Translations under genes and position numbers: made by a program
Notes under the pieces: model-generated
Databases searched by the model: none
Told to the model about the DNA's origin: nothing
Seen by the model: only the letters and a program-made list of their open reading frames with translations
In this document: piece after piece, positions 25,270 to 39,143 of the stretch
How positions within the stretch are numbered: the stretch's first letter is position 1
How the letters are laid out: each line of letters starts with the position of its first letter
Assembly (NCBI GenBank): GCA_937892695.1
Contig: CALBJK010000072.1
Location: 1 to 44,630 of the forward strand
Direction of reading: 5' to 3'
DNA length: 44,630 bases
Origin: an uncultured Prevotella sp.
Lineage (GTDB): Bacteria > Bacteroidota > Bacteroidia > Bacteroidales > Bacteroidaceae

Positions 25270-28137
25270 TTATTTCACTACAATGTTCACAATCTTCCTG
25301 GGTACTACAATCACCTTCACTATTGTCTTTCCGTCGAGATATTTCTTCGAGCGTTCGTCGGCAAGCACAGCCTGTTGTATTTCTTCGTTCTTGGCTGTGA
25401 CGGCAAATGTCTTCTGGTAACGGGCTTTTCCGTTGAACGACACCGTCATCTGAACCTCGCTCTCCACGAGACAGCTTTCGTCGCACTTTGGCCATTGTGC
25501 ATCGCATACGGTCGCAGTGTTACCCAGTGCGTGCCACAGCTCTTCGGCTATGTGCGGTGCAAACGGCGCAATCAGCACTATGAGGTCTTGCAACACTTCG
25601 CGGCTGTGACATTTCGTCTGTTGCAGTTCGCCTACACATATCATAAATGCAGAGATGCTGGTGTTGTAGGAGAACTGCCCGATGTCCTGTGTCACCTTCT
25701 TTATGAGTTTGTTGATGCTCTTGAGCTGTTCTTTGTTCGGCTTCTCGTCGTTGGGCTGGAATTGTCCTTCACGGTTGTAGAACAGTGCCCACAGTTTCTT
25801 CAAGAAGCGGTGGCAGCCGTCTATGCCGTTGGTGTCCCACGGCTTGCTTTGCTCCACCGGACCGAGGAACATTTCGTACAGCCGCAGCGTGTCTGCACCG
25901 TATTTTTCCACGACCATGTCAGGGTTGACCACGTTGAACATCGACTTAGACATCTTCTCAATGGCCCATCCGCAAACATATTTGCCGTCATCTTCTAACG
26001 CGAACCGTGCGTCCTTGTATTCTGGTCTCCAAGCTCTGAAAGCATCTATGTCGAGCACGTCGCCGTGTACGATGTTTACATCTACGTGGATAGGTGTCAC
26101 ATTCTTGTATTCGCCCTTCCGGTTTAGCGACACGAAGAGCGGACCGTTTCCGCCGTCGTGTCCTTCAGAGTCTTCAACTCTGTAGACAAAGTTTGACCGT
26201 CCCTGTATCATACCCTGGTTGACAAGTTTCTGGAACGGCTCTTCCTTGCACGACACTCCGAGGTCAAACAAGAACTTGTTCCAGAACCTCGAATATATAA
26301 GGTGTCCGGTAGCGTGTTCGGTGCCGCCTACGTAGAGGTCTACGTTCTGCCAGTAGCGGTCGGCTTCTTCCGAAACGAGGGCGCGGTCGTTGTGCGGATC
26401 CATATATCGCAGATAATAGGCCGACGAACCGGCAAAACCTGGCATGGTGCTCAGTTCTAGAGCGAACACCTTTTTGCCGTCTACTAGTTTTTTGTCTACG
26501 ACAGTATTTGTCTCCGTATTCCATGCCCATTTCACGGCGTGTCCCAATGGCGGCTCGCCGTCGGCTGTTGGTTTGTAGTCGCTGATTTCCGGAAGCTCCA
26601 GAGGCAGACATTCCTCTGGTACGAGTTGAGGCATTCCGTCTTTATAGTACACGGGGAACGGTTCGCCCCAGTAACGCTGGCGTGAGAAGATAGCATCGCG
26701 CAGACGGAAGTTCACCCTGACCCGTCCGAGTTTGTGCGAACTGACAAACTCCTTCGTCTTTGCTATGGCTTGCTTCACGCTCAGTCCGTTGAGCGTAAAG
26801 CCGTCGAGCGTCTCAGTCCCGGCTTTAGGCGAGTTGCAGACGGTGCCTTCCTTGGCATCGAAGCTCTCTTCGCTCACGTCGGCCCCTTCTATGAGCGGAC
26901 GTATCTCCAGACCGAAATGTTTTGCAAAGGCGTAGTCGCGCGAGTCGTGGGCTGGTACGGCCATGATGGCTCCCGTGCCGTAACCGGCTAGCACATATTC
27001 GCTTATCCAGATAGGTATGTCTTCGCCTGTGAACGGATTGACAGCATACGAACCCGAGAACACACCTGTAACCTTGCGGTCGGATATGCGGTCGAGTTCT
27101 GTACGTTTCTTCACGTAGGCAAGATATTCGTCTACTTCGGCTTTCTGTTCCTTGGTGGTGAGCTGGGCCGTAAGTTCGCTTTCGGGCGCGAGTACCATGA
27201 AGGTCACTCCAAACATTGTGTCGGCTCGGGTTGTGAAGATGGTGAACTCGCGGTCGCTGTCTTTCACCTTGAATTTTATCTCTGCTCCCTCACTACGCCC
27301 GATCCAGTTTTTCTGCGTCTCCTTTAGCGAGTCTGTCCAGTCAACGCTGTCCAGCCCGTCGAGCAGCCTCTGTGCGTAGGCCGACACTCTCAGACACCAC
27401 TGCATCATCTTCTTCTGCACTACGGGGTAGCCGCCGCGCACCGACACACCGTCTACCACCTCGTCGTTGGCGAGTACCGTGCCCAGTCCGGCACACCAGT
27501 TCACCATCGTCTCGCCGAGATAGGCTATGCGGTAGTTCATCAGTGTCTGCTGCTGTTCCTTCCAGCTCTTTGCGAGCCACTCTTCGACCGTGAAGTTCAG
27601 TTCTTCGCCCTCGGCAGCGTCAATGCCTTCTGTTCCCTTCTGTTCGAAGTGTGCCACGAGTTTGCTGATGGGTTGTGCCTTTTTCAGGGTGTTGTCATAG
27701 TAGGAGCCGAACATTTTTTCAAACGCCCACTGTGTCCAGTGATAATAGTGAGGGTCGCATGTGCGCACCTCGCGGTCCCAGTCGAACGAGAATCCTATCT
27801 TGTCGAGCTGTTCACGATAGTGCTTGATGTTGGTTTCGGTGGTGACAGCCGGGTGCTGTCCAGTCTGTATGGCATACTGCTCGGCGGGCAGCCCGTAAGC
27901 GTCGTACCCCATAGGGTTGAGCACGTTGAAGCCATTCAACCGCTTGTACCGGGCGTAAATGTCCGATGCGATATAGCCGAGCGGATGTCCAACGTGCAGT
28001 CCTGCTCCCGATGGGTATGGGAACATGTTGAGCACATAGTACTTCTTTTTCGACTTGTCTTCCGTTACGTGGTAGGTCTTGTCTTCAACCCATTTTTCCT
28101 GCCATTTCTTTTCTATTTCCCTGAAATTGTATTCCAT
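25270..28137 (-). CDS. leuS: Leucyl-tRNA synthetase
   Basis: This class I synthetase charges tRNA-Leu. The 955-aa form is longer than the E. coli enzyme (860 aa), in line with Bacteroidetes LeuS. The HIGH-type motif is HVGH at residues 48-51 ([12 protein letters not shown]), and the KMSKS loop is at 728-732 ([13 protein letters not shown]). The editing domain (CP1) lies between them, with the [14 protein letters not shown] threonine-rich region and [13 protein letters not shown]. The anticodon-binding and C-terminal RNA-binding parts are complete. The gene has a good promoter and a long leader of about 150 bases. It is followed by a likely terminator and then the YitT and rdgB genes. Confidence 0.97.
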   Translation of the reverse strand: MEYNFREIEKKWQEKWVEDKTYHVTEDKSKKKYYVLNMFPYPSGAGLHVGHPLGYIASDIYARYKRLNGFNVLNPMGYDAYGLPAEQYAIQTGQHPAVTTETNIKHYREQLDKIGFSFDWDREVRTCDPHYYHWTQWAFEKMFGSYYDNTLKKAQPISKLVAHFEQKGTEGIDAAEGEELNFTVEEWLAKSWKEQQQTLMNYRIAYLGETMVNWCAGLGTVLANDEVVDGVSVRGGYPVVQKKMMQWCLRVSAYAQRLLDGLDSVDWTDSLKETQKNWIGRSEGAEIKFKVKDSDREFTIFTTRADTMFGVTFMVLAPESELTAQLTTKEQKAEVDEYLAYVKKRTELDRISDRKVTGVFSGSYAVNPFTGEDIPIWISEYVLAGYGTGAIMAVPAHDSRDYAFAKHFGLEIRPLIEGADVSEESFDAKEGTVCNSPKAGTETLDGFTLNGLSVKQAIAKTKEFVSSHKLGRVRVNFRLRDAIFSRQRYWGEPFPVYYKDGMPQLVPEECLPLELPEISDYKPTADGEPPLGHAVKWAWNTETNTVVDKKLVDGKKVFALELSTMPGFAGSSAYYLRYMDPHNDRALVSEEADRYWQNVDLYVGGTEHATGHLIYSRFWNKFLFDLGVSCKEEPFQKLVNQGMIQGRSNFVYRVEDSEGHDGGNGPLFVSLNRKGEYKNVTPIHVDVNIVHGDVLDIDAFRAWRPEYKDARFALEDDGKYVCGWAIEKMSKSMFNVVNPDMVVEKYGADTLRLYEMFLGPVEQSKPWDTNGIDGCHRFLKKLWALFYNREGQFQPNDEKPNKEQLKSINKLIKKVTQDIGQFSYNTSISAFMICVGELQQTKCHSREVLQDLIVLIAPFAPHIAEELWHALGNTATVCDAQWPKCDESCLVESEVQMTVSFNGKARYQKTFAVTAKNEEIQQAVLADERSKKYLDGKTIVKVIVVPRKIVNIVVK

Positions 28138-28294
28138 CGTTTTCTTTTATTATGAGACGCTTCCAGTGGGGATGTGTATCAACAGAAAGCGTAATTTGTT
28201 TTTCTTATGTTAGTGTAAATAGTGTGGGGATTAAAATGAAATTTTGTGCAAGCTGTGATAATGCGAGTTCTTCACAAACGTCTCTGGCTTTTTG

Positions 28295-28325
28295 CAAAGT
28301 TACTGCAAATAGCGTTGAGAACAAA
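28295..28325 (-). promoter_or_regulatory. Bacteroidetes-type promoter for leuS
   Basis: On the minus strand TTTG (28325-28322) and TAACTTTG (28302-28295) match both boxes with a 19-base spacer. The predicted transcript start lies about 150 bases before the leuS ATG. I could not recognise a known riboswitch or attenuator in that leader. Confidence 0.7.
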
Positions 28326-28361
28326 GCGATTTTTCTTCTTTTTTATTCCGTGACACATCTA

Positions 28362-29012
28362 TTATCCAAGTATTATCTTTTTCAGATCGGCGAAATCATC
28401 TATAACGAAGTCGGCCTTCGCCTCTTCTATCTGTTGTCGCGACCCGTTGCCGTAGGTTACGCCGCAAGTCAGAGTTCCGGCGTTGCGTCCCATGAGTATG
28501 TCAAACGCCGTGTCGCCCACAACTATCGCTTCGTCGGCTTTGAAGCCTGTGCGCTCCAGGGTGATGTCGACAGGTTGTGGGTCGGGCTTCCCCCGTTCCA
28601 CATCGTCCGACCCTATCACCAGACTGACGTAGGGCAGCAGCTTTAGGTCGCGCACGAATCCGTCTAACGACTCGTGTCCCCTGCTGCTGGCGATAGTGAC
28701 TGTGATGCCTTCATTCTTGATCGAACGTATAGTCTCTATCACGTGCGGGAAAACCGGAACGAGTCCCGGCTTGTTGTTCTCGGCGAAAATCTCACGGTAG
28801 AGTGCCGTACATTTCTCGCACTCCCCCTTATCCAGTCCGAAGAGTGTCGCGAAAGCGTCATCGAGAGTCAGACCTATTGTGGCGGCGCATTCGTCATCGG
28901 TCTTTGCCGGCAGTCCTCGTCGGGCTATGGTCTGTTGCAATGTTTTTATTATCACTCCCTTGGTGTCGCCGAGGGTTCCGTCAAAGTCGAGTATTGCTAA
29001 TTTTGTCTTCAT
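28362..29012 (-). CDS. HAD-superfamily hydrolase, phosphoglycolate phosphatase-like
   Basis: The 216-aa protein shows the four HAD motifs: DFDGTLGD with nucleophile D9 and acid/base D11, the motif II serine in TIASSRGHE, the lysine in GKPDPQP, and GDTAFDILMG for Mg2+ binding. The cap between motifs I and II is helical (subfamily IA), as in phosphoglycolate phosphatase Gph and beta-phosphoglucomutase relatives. The exact phosphomonoester substrate is not certain. The start at 29012 (MKTKLAILD) is preferred over a long upstream extension because it sits at the family position and GGAAG lies just before it. Confidence 0.88.
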   Translation of the reverse strand: MKTKLAILDFDGTLGDTKGVIIKTLQQTIARRGLPAKTDDECAATIGLTLDDAFATLFGLDKGECEKCTALYREIFAENNKPGLVPVFPHVIETIRSIKNEGITVTIASSRGHESLDGFVRDLKLLPYVSLVIGSDDVERGKPDPQPVDITLERTGFKADEAIVVGDTAFDILMGRNAGTLTCGVTYGNGSRQQIEEAKADFVIDDFADLKKIILG

Positions 29013-29211
29013 ATTCTTCCGTAGCGGTTCTTCACCTCCGTCTGTTTTTATGTGATGTTTGTTTTTTGTAGTGTGCAGACTTCTTAGCAGACGCAGCAAA
29101 GTGGCGTATGTCTGCCTATTTTGAAACGCACCGAAATCGTTTCTTTTCAAGCTGGGTGGCAACGTAGGTTGTAACGCGGATGGAGCACTGCCGGGTGCAA
29201 TTACTGCCTAA

Positions 29212-30237
29212 TCAGTACCTGCTCTTTACTACTATGGCCACGGTCTTCATCCTCACATAATCGTCGGCAAGATACATCATGCCTCCGAATCTGTTTCCCG
29301 TCCCCCATGAATTTTTGGCTATGAAGTAGCGTCGTCCGCTGTCGTCATGGGCTATTCCTATCAGTTCCATGCAATGGTCGTCGGTAGTGCGGCGTAGTTC
29401 GTATTGCCGTTGCCGTTCTTCCTGTGTGCATGGTTTTCCATGTGGCAGCGTTGCCGTTCCGTTCTTGAACGAGAATCCTGGTTCGCTGATGTCTCCTTCC
29501 CAGCACACAGGATGTCCCGAGAGCAGTTCATTCGTTATGCGGTTCATCAGCGAGTCGATAGATACGTTCATAAACCGTTCGCCGGTGTTGTTGTCGGGGA
29601 TGTCGAGTGTCACATATTCTCCGAAAGGATAGCTGCTGAAGCTTGTCATGGCGTCGTATTCGTCCTTCATGCACACGCTCAGGGCAAACTCCTTCGATGT
29701 ATATTCCGCGCCGAGCATGTACACCCGTTGTGGCAATGCCCCTATTGCATCGTCAAGCATTTCGTTCATGCGTGTGTCGAGAGTCCTCATGTCTTGCTGT
29801 CGTTGCGCCAGAATGTCGGCCTTGCGCAGCAGTGCTTCCATGTTGGCGTTGCCGCTGTTGTATGAGTCGTAGGGCATGATGCCGTGCTCCATTATTATCC
29901 TTATCAGCTTAGGAGCTGTTCCTCTAAGAGTAGGGATGTAATTGTCGCCACCCAGAAATTTTCGTCTCGCTTCTGTCGTGAGCACAATCCGCGCCACGTA
30001 GTCAGGTGACAAGTTCACCGAGTCGCCCTTCATCAGATGTTCGGTCTCTATTGTAGCCAGCATGGCGTATGCCCAGCACAGACTGCTGTGTCCTTGGTCT
30101 TTGACGGGTGTGGTCTTCAGTCTCACCTCGTCGGTCATCTTCGGGGTGAAGTCCGGTACCGGCTTGTCATTCCTGCAAGAAACGATACCGGCCATGACCA
30201 CAACGCCTATCACCGTATAAAATATCGACTTGTCCAT
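29212..30237 (-). CDS. Papain-like (C1 family) cysteine protease lipoprotein
   Basis: This 341-aa envelope protein has a lipoprotein signal (VVVMAGIVSC, lipidated C21) and a C1-type catalytic core. The oxyanion glutamine is Q48 in VKDQGHSS, the nucleophile C54 in SSLCWAY, the histidine H288 in TDDHCMELIG, and the asparagine N309 in AKNSWGTGN. The layout, with a long insert between Cys and His, is closer to bleomycin hydrolase/C1B peptidases than to classic papain. There is no long pro-region: the catalytic domain begins about 20 residues after the lipid anchor. The start at 30237 follows AAGGGAT; the longer frame starting at 30327 would begin inside the -7 element. Substrate unknown. Confidence 0.9.
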   Translation of the reverse strand: MDKSIFYTVIGVVVMAGIVSCRNDKPVPDFTPKMTDEVRLKTTPVKDQGHSSLCWAYAMLATIETEHLMKGDSVNLSPDYVARIVLTTEARRKFLGGDNYIPTLRGTAPKLIRIIMEHGIMPYDSYNSGNANMEALLRKADILAQRQQDMRTLDTRMNEMLDDAIGALPQRVYMLGAEYTSKEFALSVCMKDEYDAMTSFSSYPFGEYVTLDIPDNNTGERFMNVSIDSLMNRITNELLSGHPVCWEGDISEPGFSFKNGTATLPHGKPCTQEERQRQYELRRTTDDHCMELIGIAHDDSGRRYFIAKNSWGTGNRFGGMMYLADDYVRMKTVAIVVKSRY

Positions 30238-30324
30238 TATCCCTTTCTCTTCCTTGTCTTGAAATGTGAGAGAACAAATATCCCTGACTTTAATGTACGA
30301 AATATGTGGAAACGAATCCTTTTG

Positions 30325-30332
30325 CAAAATTA
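30325..30332 (-). promoter_or_regulatory. Putative -7 element for the C1 protease gene
   Basis: TAATTTTG on the minus strand matches TAnnTTTG about 90 bases before the start codon at 30237. The best upstream TTTG (30359-30356) is 23 bases away, longer than usual. The remainder of 30333-30516 is AT-rich with no gene seen. Confidence 0.4.
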
Positions 30333-30516
30333 ATGCAATTGGGCGGAATACAGAACAAATCCCTTTTGTTTTTATTTCTTGTCCATGTTTATTTTCTGAA
30401 TGTCTTTAGATGGATTCTATAAATTTCCACATAATTAGTGCTCATTTAATAAACCACAACTACGAGATATTCAATTATTTATGTTGCTTTATCCTTGGCT
30501 GTTTAACATAAAATCC

Positions 30517-31656
30517 GTACCTTTATAGTTTTAAATTCTAAGTGATATGAAATATACTTCACATTTGAAATCTGTCGGTCGATCTTTTCCGTTCATCTTT
30601 TGATGAACTGGACAAGAATAATCGCTGGATAAAACTCGGCGACTGTCTTCCATGGACAGAACTTGGGAAGATATATAATTCTTGACTTGACAATAAAGAC
30701 AAAGGTGCAGGCAACAAGCCCGCTCACATGATTATCGGTGCATGTATCATCAAGCACAAGTTTTCTCTTTCAGATGAAGAGACCGTCTCGATGATTCAGG
30801 AGAATCCATACCTGCAGTATCTGTGTGGTCTGTCGGAGTTCACCGACAAGGAGCTTTTCGACCCATCCCTGTTTACGGCTATCCGCAAGCGTATCACCAT
30901 TGAGAATTACTACAGAACTTCTCAACAAGAAACTTACGACCAAGGAGGCACGCAAAACAGAAGGACAGAAGTGCAATGATGACAATGAAGAACCACCTTC
31001 GATATGTATTCCTAGCAGTCGGAGATGTTTGAAGGGAAGAAGCATCAATGCAAAGACCGAATAATCTGCATCTTCCAGCCGCACGTGCGGCCTATAGTCA
31101 GAGGTAAGTCAAAAATTCCGATAGGGTTCGGAGCGAAGATAGGTGCCGCCGTTTATGAAGGACACACCTTTATAGACCATCACAGTTGGGATGCCTACAA
31201 CAAAAGTTCCGACCTCTAACTACAGATCCGGCTTGTCAAAGAACATTTTGGATACCTTCCCGATACCATTCTTGCAGACAAGATTAATATGAGCAAGGTG
31301 AACAGGAAAATTCTCAAAGAGTATGAAATAAAGACTTACTGTAAACCGTTAGGCCGACCGCCAAAGGAACCCAGAAGTCCAGAATATCTCGAGAAGATGG
31401 CCAAAGCCGTCGGGGAACGAAGTCGAATGCTCTTTCGGCACAAGCAAGAGGATATATCGAGCCAACAACATCAAGGCCAAGTTTCCAGAAACAGCAGAAT
31501 GCTAGACAGGAATGTGCTACTTTGCCTTGCCATATTCGAATTTTGGCTCAATTATGGACAGAATCCATTGCAGGGTATAGAGACCGCCGCTTTGCGTTTA
31601 TGGATATTTATTAATTCAGTGGACATTAACTGATTGATTTTCAACTATAAAGATAC
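30517..31656 (+). mobile_element. Decayed insertion sequence with imperfect terminal inverted repeats
   Basis: Candidate ends are GTACCTTTATAGTT (30517-30530) and AACTATAAAGATAC (31643-31656), which are reverse complements at 13 of 14 positions. They tightly enclose a broken transposase gene. The 1.14-kb span is short for an element of this kind, consistent with internal deletion. It sits between the protease gene and the GC-rich sugar locus. Confidence 0.65.
30547..31633 (+). pseudogene. IS5/IS1182-like transposase remnant
   Basis: Pieces of one transposase can be followed in different frames. The N-terminal part reads SFDELDKNNRWIKLGD, then KPAHMIIGACIIKHKFSLSD and NPYLQYLCGLSEFTD...FDPSLFTAIRKRI, the DUF772 region. 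Later pieces read KDRIICIFQPHVRPIVRGK, FIDHHSWDAYNKSSDL and KPLGRPPKEP, the DDE domain. Near the end, RANNIKAKFPETAEC appears. Damage: a frameshift near 30600, a TGA at 30683-30685, a shift near 30910, an apparent internal deletion near 31015, a TAA at 31217-31219, another shift near 31440 and a following TAG. No intact product is possible. The family name is by motif memory and could be a neighbouring IS group. Confidence 0.85.
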
Positions 31657-31802
31657 TAAAAAATATCGAGATTACCAACTTTTATGACAACTTTCTTATC
31701 CCGAATTCAGGTTACTGAAATAAAGTCAAAAAACAACAATCAAAAATCAGTAATGTTACAGTGCCATTTTACACGTGACACAACTCTGTTTATAGAATAA
31801 CG

Positions 31803-31832
31803 AAAGATGCCCGGCCATGGCCGGGCATCTTT
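31803..31832. terminator. Perfect palindromic terminator at the end of the sugar locus
   Basis: The 30 bases form a perfect palindrome centred on CCATGG, with AAAGATGCCCGGCC as the left arm and TTT after the right arm. It is 64 bases beyond the GH97 stop and can end transcription from the minus strand. The rest of 31657-31802 shows no gene. Confidence 0.8.
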
Positions 31833-31896
31833 TTCATGTTGTTTCGCCGCAGGGGCGTGTGGTTACTGGGATGCAAGTGCTGACGGTGAGGGTACG

Positions 31897-35879
<3,983 letters not shown>

Positions 35880-35927
35880 TTCTGTTTGTTATGATGTTAG
35901 TGATGTAGAGGTACATTGACATGAGAA

Positions 35928-35965
35928 CCCGGTGCCGTGAGCCTGTACGGCTCTGCCGCTCCGGG
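35928..35965. other. Stem-loop in the SusE/F-GH66 gap
   Basis: GAGCC (35939-35943) pairs with GGCTC (35949-35953) inside an outer CCCGG (35928-35932)/CCGGG (35961-35965) pair. It sits in the 163-base gap between the binding-protein gene and GH66, and could reduce expression of the downstream enzymes or protect transcript ends. Confidence 0.35.
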
Positions 35966-36042
35966 CTTCGTCAGTGCTTTTTCTCCACAGGGGGATGTGC
36001 CAAAATGGAATGGAGCTTCCTGACGCCACATCCCCGCCCGTG

Positions 36043-37536
36043 TCATTTTTTCACGATGGTTACCGTCTCGTGCAGCTGGTCGAGGGTGATGGTGTAGGTG
36101 CCCGAAGAGGTTATCTTCCACTTCTGGTCCACATCGCCCACGTTGACGGTGAGGTACTGGTCCTTGAAGGTACTGCTGCTCTTGTCGACGAAGAGCATGC
36201 GTTCGGCCTGTCCGGTGGGCTCGGCATCGGCCTTGGAGGCCAGAAACCAGGCACCGCCCCAGTCGCTCTGCTTGTCGCAGGTGAACTTCAGCCCACCGGC
36301 GTTGAGCGTACCTGTCCAGGTGAAGATGTAGGGACTCTCGGTAGCGGTCATGTCGGTGGCGTTGGCCAGATCCCATCCGTTAGGCGTGGCGTCGCCCACC
36401 AGTGCTATGGTGCTGTACGGCGTGAAGGGGGCCATCATCATGCGTTCCTTTCCGGCCCGAATGTCCACGCATATCTTGTATGCCTTTCCGGTCTCGGCAT
36501 CCTTGAGAAACCATTTGTTGTCGGGGTCGTAGCCTTTCACAAACTGCATGCTCTGGTCGGTGTATGGCGCGTTGCTCTGCGTGGCTTTGTACATGTTTTC
36601 CCAGGCACCGTCCGAGGTGCCGAACTTGAACTCGCCGCCGTTACCGCTTTCAAAGACGTAGCCCAGACGGAAAAGGAACGGGTCAAGCAGATCCTGCTGC
36701 ATGGGCTCGAAGTTCCAGCCGGTGGGGTTGCCCACGAAGAACAGCTCGTCATAGGCGGGCTTCACGCCGTCGCTCTTCACCACGGTGGTCTCGCCGGTGA
36801 GCAGGTTCACGGTCACCTTGTAGTCGTGGTTCTCCTCAATGGTCCACTGTCCGTCGGGTTCGTCGTCAGACGTGCGCAGCACGGCCAGTCCGTTGTCGCC
36901 CTTGTTGTAGGAGGGCAAGAACTGCCCCAGGGTGATGATGAACTTGAACGAACCCTGTCTGAGCGTGCCTTCCCAGGTGAACAGGCCGTTGGTGGTGCGG
37001 GTCATCTCGGTGGCGTTGTCGGCGCTCCACCCATTGGGGGTGGCGTCGCCGATGAGGTAGAGCGTGGTGGTGACGGGCTTGTAGGGTGTCACGGTGAACT
37101 TGCTCTCTGAGGTCTGCACATTGTCCGTGCCGGCCACGGTGGCCGTCACGCGGGCCTCAATCTCCACGGGCTGTCCGGGCTGTCCGCCGAACTTGTCCAG
37201 TGCCAGGTCGTTGAGGTTCTCCTGGTTAGTGCTCCAGGCGTATACCTGGTTTTCTCCGTCCACGGGAGTGTAGGCGTTGGCAAAGCCGGTGCCTGCCTTG
37301 GCCAGCTCCAGGCGGTAGGCAATGCGGTTGCCGGTGTGGCCGTTGTTGCCGGTTGTCCAGGTCAGGTTGACGGCATCGTTGGCATGGTTGGCCTCGTCCA
37401 GCACGTCGGCGGCCTGGTCGACGGTGAGCGTGAGCACATCGCTGCCTTTGTCCATCTCGGCATAGTCCTGGTCTGAGCAGGCTGCCAGACACAAGCCCAT
37501 CATCAGGGCGAGGATGCCATATATGTATTTCTTCAT
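36043..37536 (-). CDS. SusE/SusF-like surface glycan-binding lipoprotein
   Basis: The 497-aa protein has a lipobox (LAAC, C20), an N-terminal SusE Ig-like domain (about residues 35-150: VNLTWTTGNNG, IAYRLELAKAGTGF) and then tandem carbohydrate-binding repeats. Each repeat starts with a Gly-Asx-x-Thr-x-x-Gly-Trp pattern: LIGDATPNGWSADNATEM (about 158-175), FFVGNPTGWNFEPM (about 264-277) and LVGDATPNGWDLANATDM (about 379-396). The SusE/SusF family holds starch-like glycans at the cell surface. Here the ligand is predicted to be dextran from the neighbouring GH66. It is 89 bases after susD and ends in HETVTIVKK. Confidence 0.92.
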   Translation of the reverse strand: MKKYIYGILALMMGLCLAACSDQDYAEMDKGSDVLTLTVDQAADVLDEANHANDAVNLTWTTGNNGHTGNRIAYRLELAKAGTGFANAYTPVDGENQVYAWSTNQENLNDLALDKFGGQPGQPVEIEARVTATVAGTDNVQTSESKFTVTPYKPVTTTLYLIGDATPNGWSADNATEMTRTTNGLFTWEGTLRQGSFKFIITLGQFLPSYNKGDNGLAVLRTSDDEPDGQWTIEENHDYKVTVNLLTGETTVVKSDGVKPAYDELFFVGNPTGWNFEPMQQDLLDPFLFRLGYVFESGNGGEFKFGTSDGAWENMYKATQSNAPYTDQSMQFVKGYDPDNKWFLKDAETGKAYKICVDIRAGKERMMMAPFTPYSTIALVGDATPNGWDLANATDMTATESPYIFTWTGTLNAGGLKFTCDKQSDWGGAWFLASKADAEPTGQAERMLFVDKSSSTFKDQYLTVNVGDVDQKWKITSSGTYTITLDQLHETVTIVKK

Positions 37537-37590
37537 AATGTATTTGGTATTTTCTGTGTATTTGTTGTGTAGGATAAATAACGGGTGCTT

Positions 37591-37606
37591 CCGGCCAGAC
37601 GGCCGG
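37591..37606. other. GC-rich hairpin between the SusD and SusE/F genes
   Basis: CCGGCC (37591-37596) pairs with GGCCGG (37601-37606) around a four-base loop. It lies in the 89-base gap. Such stem-loops inside sus operons may step expression down after the SusC/D pair; no T run follows on the minus strand. Confidence 0.35.
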
Positions 37607-37625
37607 CGCGTCTGAGGGTGAGCCT

Positions 37626-39119
37626 TTAGTAGCCTGGGTTCTGTGTCATGAGACTGTTGGCGTCGCGTTCTGTCTGCGGTATGGGGAAGAGCAGACGATC
37701 TTTGCTGACGTGGCTCTTGCCTATCGACTTGAGGAACTTCAGGGCGTACTCGCCGTGGTTGATGCGTATCATGTCGAACCAGCGGTGGCCTTCAAAGGCC
37801 AGCTCCATGCGGCGCTCGTGGATAATCTTCTCGCGCATCTCGTCCTGTGTCAGTCCCGACACGGCGGGCAGACCGGCGCGGGCGCGCACACAGTTCAAGG
37901 GCTCGGCGGCCTCGTCGGGCTTGCCCTGCTCGTTGAGGGCTTCGGCCTTCATCAGCAGCACGTCGGCATAGCGGTACACCACAAAGTTGGCGGGGCTGGT
38001 GTTGTATTCGGGCGATACCGACTTCGGCACCAGGAACTTTCTCACGTTGTAGCCCGTGTTCGAGTAGGAGGCCTTGTAGGTCATGCCGTCAAAGTCGGGG
38101 CATCCCTCGTACAGCACGGTGACATCCTTGCGCAGGTCGCCGTCCTCGTACTGCGACATGAACTCGTCGGTGGGCTGGTTCCAGCCGTAGCCGCCGGCCA
38201 CGAAGTTGGAGTTGCGCGGCCCCATGAAGGTGGATAGCCAGCTCGACTGTGGGTTGTTGCCCCAGAAGTCGTACTCGGTGTTGCCGGAGTACTGCACCTC
38301 GAAGATGCTTTCGGGCCCGTTGTTGACGGTGGCGTCGAAGTTGTCTTCATAGCGGCACTGCGAGAGGTCGTAGCCCATGGCGGCCACCTGGTTGCAGAGG
38401 TTCACCACCTCGGCATAGTATTCCTTGTGGTCGGGGGCCAGAGTGAGGTACTCGTCGGCCAGCATGGTGAGGGCGGCATCCTTGCAGGCGCGTCCCACGT
38501 TGTCGTCGTCCAGTTCGCTCTTGGCGGGCAGCAGGTCGGCGGCCTGCTTGGTGTCGGCAATGATCTGCTGGTACACCTCGTCCACGCTGGCGCGGGCTAT
38601 GGCGGTAGGCTCGCCGGGGTTGTAGGGCTTCAGGCGCAGGGGCACGCCGCCGTAGAGGCGCACCAGAATGTAGTAGTAGTGTGCGCGCAGGAAATAGGCT
38701 TCGCCCAGCGAGCGTGCCTTGATGCTTCCCGGCTTCAGATCCTGCCCCTCGAGGGCATTGATGAGAATGTTGCACTGGCCTATGCCCACCCAGGGCGAGC
38801 GCCACATGTACAGGGCCATGCCGTTGTCGCTCTGTGCCGTGAAGTTGGCGGCCTGTACCGTTTCCAGACCGTCGTCGCCGCCGCCGGCTCCTACGTTGCT
38901 GTTGCCGGCCACGATGTCGAGGGTCCAGATGCGTTGGTTGTACATGTTTGACGACTGCAGGGTGCGGTAGCAGGCGTTGGCCATAGCCATGGCCACGTCG
39001 TCGTCAACGGCGGTCTCGGGGTCGACCGTGTCTTTGGGGTTCTTCTCCAGGAAGTCTTCGCACGAGGTAAAGGTCAGTGCGGCGGCCAGGGCGAGCGCCA
39101 TGAAATATATCTTTTTCAT
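37626..39119 (-). CDS. SusD/RagB-family glycan-binding lipoprotein
   Basis: The 497-aa surface lipoprotein (lipobox TFTSC, C20, then EDFLEKNPKDTVDPE) has SusD features: a TPR-like helical scaffold and AYFLRAHYYYILVRLYGGVPL at about 160-180, the classic SusD segment. The C-terminus reads IIHERRMELAFEGHRWFDMIR followed by PIPQTERDANSLMTQNPGY. It caps the SusC barrel as a lid and captures glycans. It starts 24 bases after susC, the normal tight pairing, and both proteins should form one import complex. Confidence 0.95.
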   Translation of the reverse strand: MKKIYFMALALAAALTFTSCEDFLEKNPKDTVDPETAVDDDVAMAMANACYRTLQSSNMYNQRIWTLDIVAGNSNVGAGGGDDGLETVQAANFTAQSDNGMALYMWRSPWVGIGQCNILINALEGQDLKPGSIKARSLGEAYFLRAHYYYILVRLYGGVPLRLKPYNPGEPTAIARASVDEVYQQIIADTKQAADLLPAKSELDDDNVGRACKDAALTMLADEYLTLAPDHKEYYAEVVNLCNQVAAMGYDLSQCRYEDNFDATVNNGPESIFEVQYSGNTEYDFWGNNPQSSWLSTFMGPRNSNFVAGGYGWNQPTDEFMSQYEDGDLRKDVTVLYEGCPDFDGMTYKASYSNTGYNVRKFLVPKSVSPEYNTSPANFVVYRYADVLLMKAEALNEQGKPDEAAEPLNCVRARAGLPAVSGLTQDEMREKIIHERRMELAFEGHRWFDMIRINHGEYALKFLKSIGKSHVSKDRLLFPIPQTERDANSLMTQNPGY

Positions 39120-39143
39120 TGTACGTATTCGGTTTTTAAGACA

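Noticed and set aside
28152..28646. Plus-strand open frame over the leuS leader and HAD gene
   Set aside because: Half of it is antisense to the HAD motifs and the rest lies over the leuS promoter.
35974..37110. Long plus-strand open frame opposite the SusE/F-like gene
   Set aside because: It mirrors a well-supported lipoprotein gene and shows no domain of its own.
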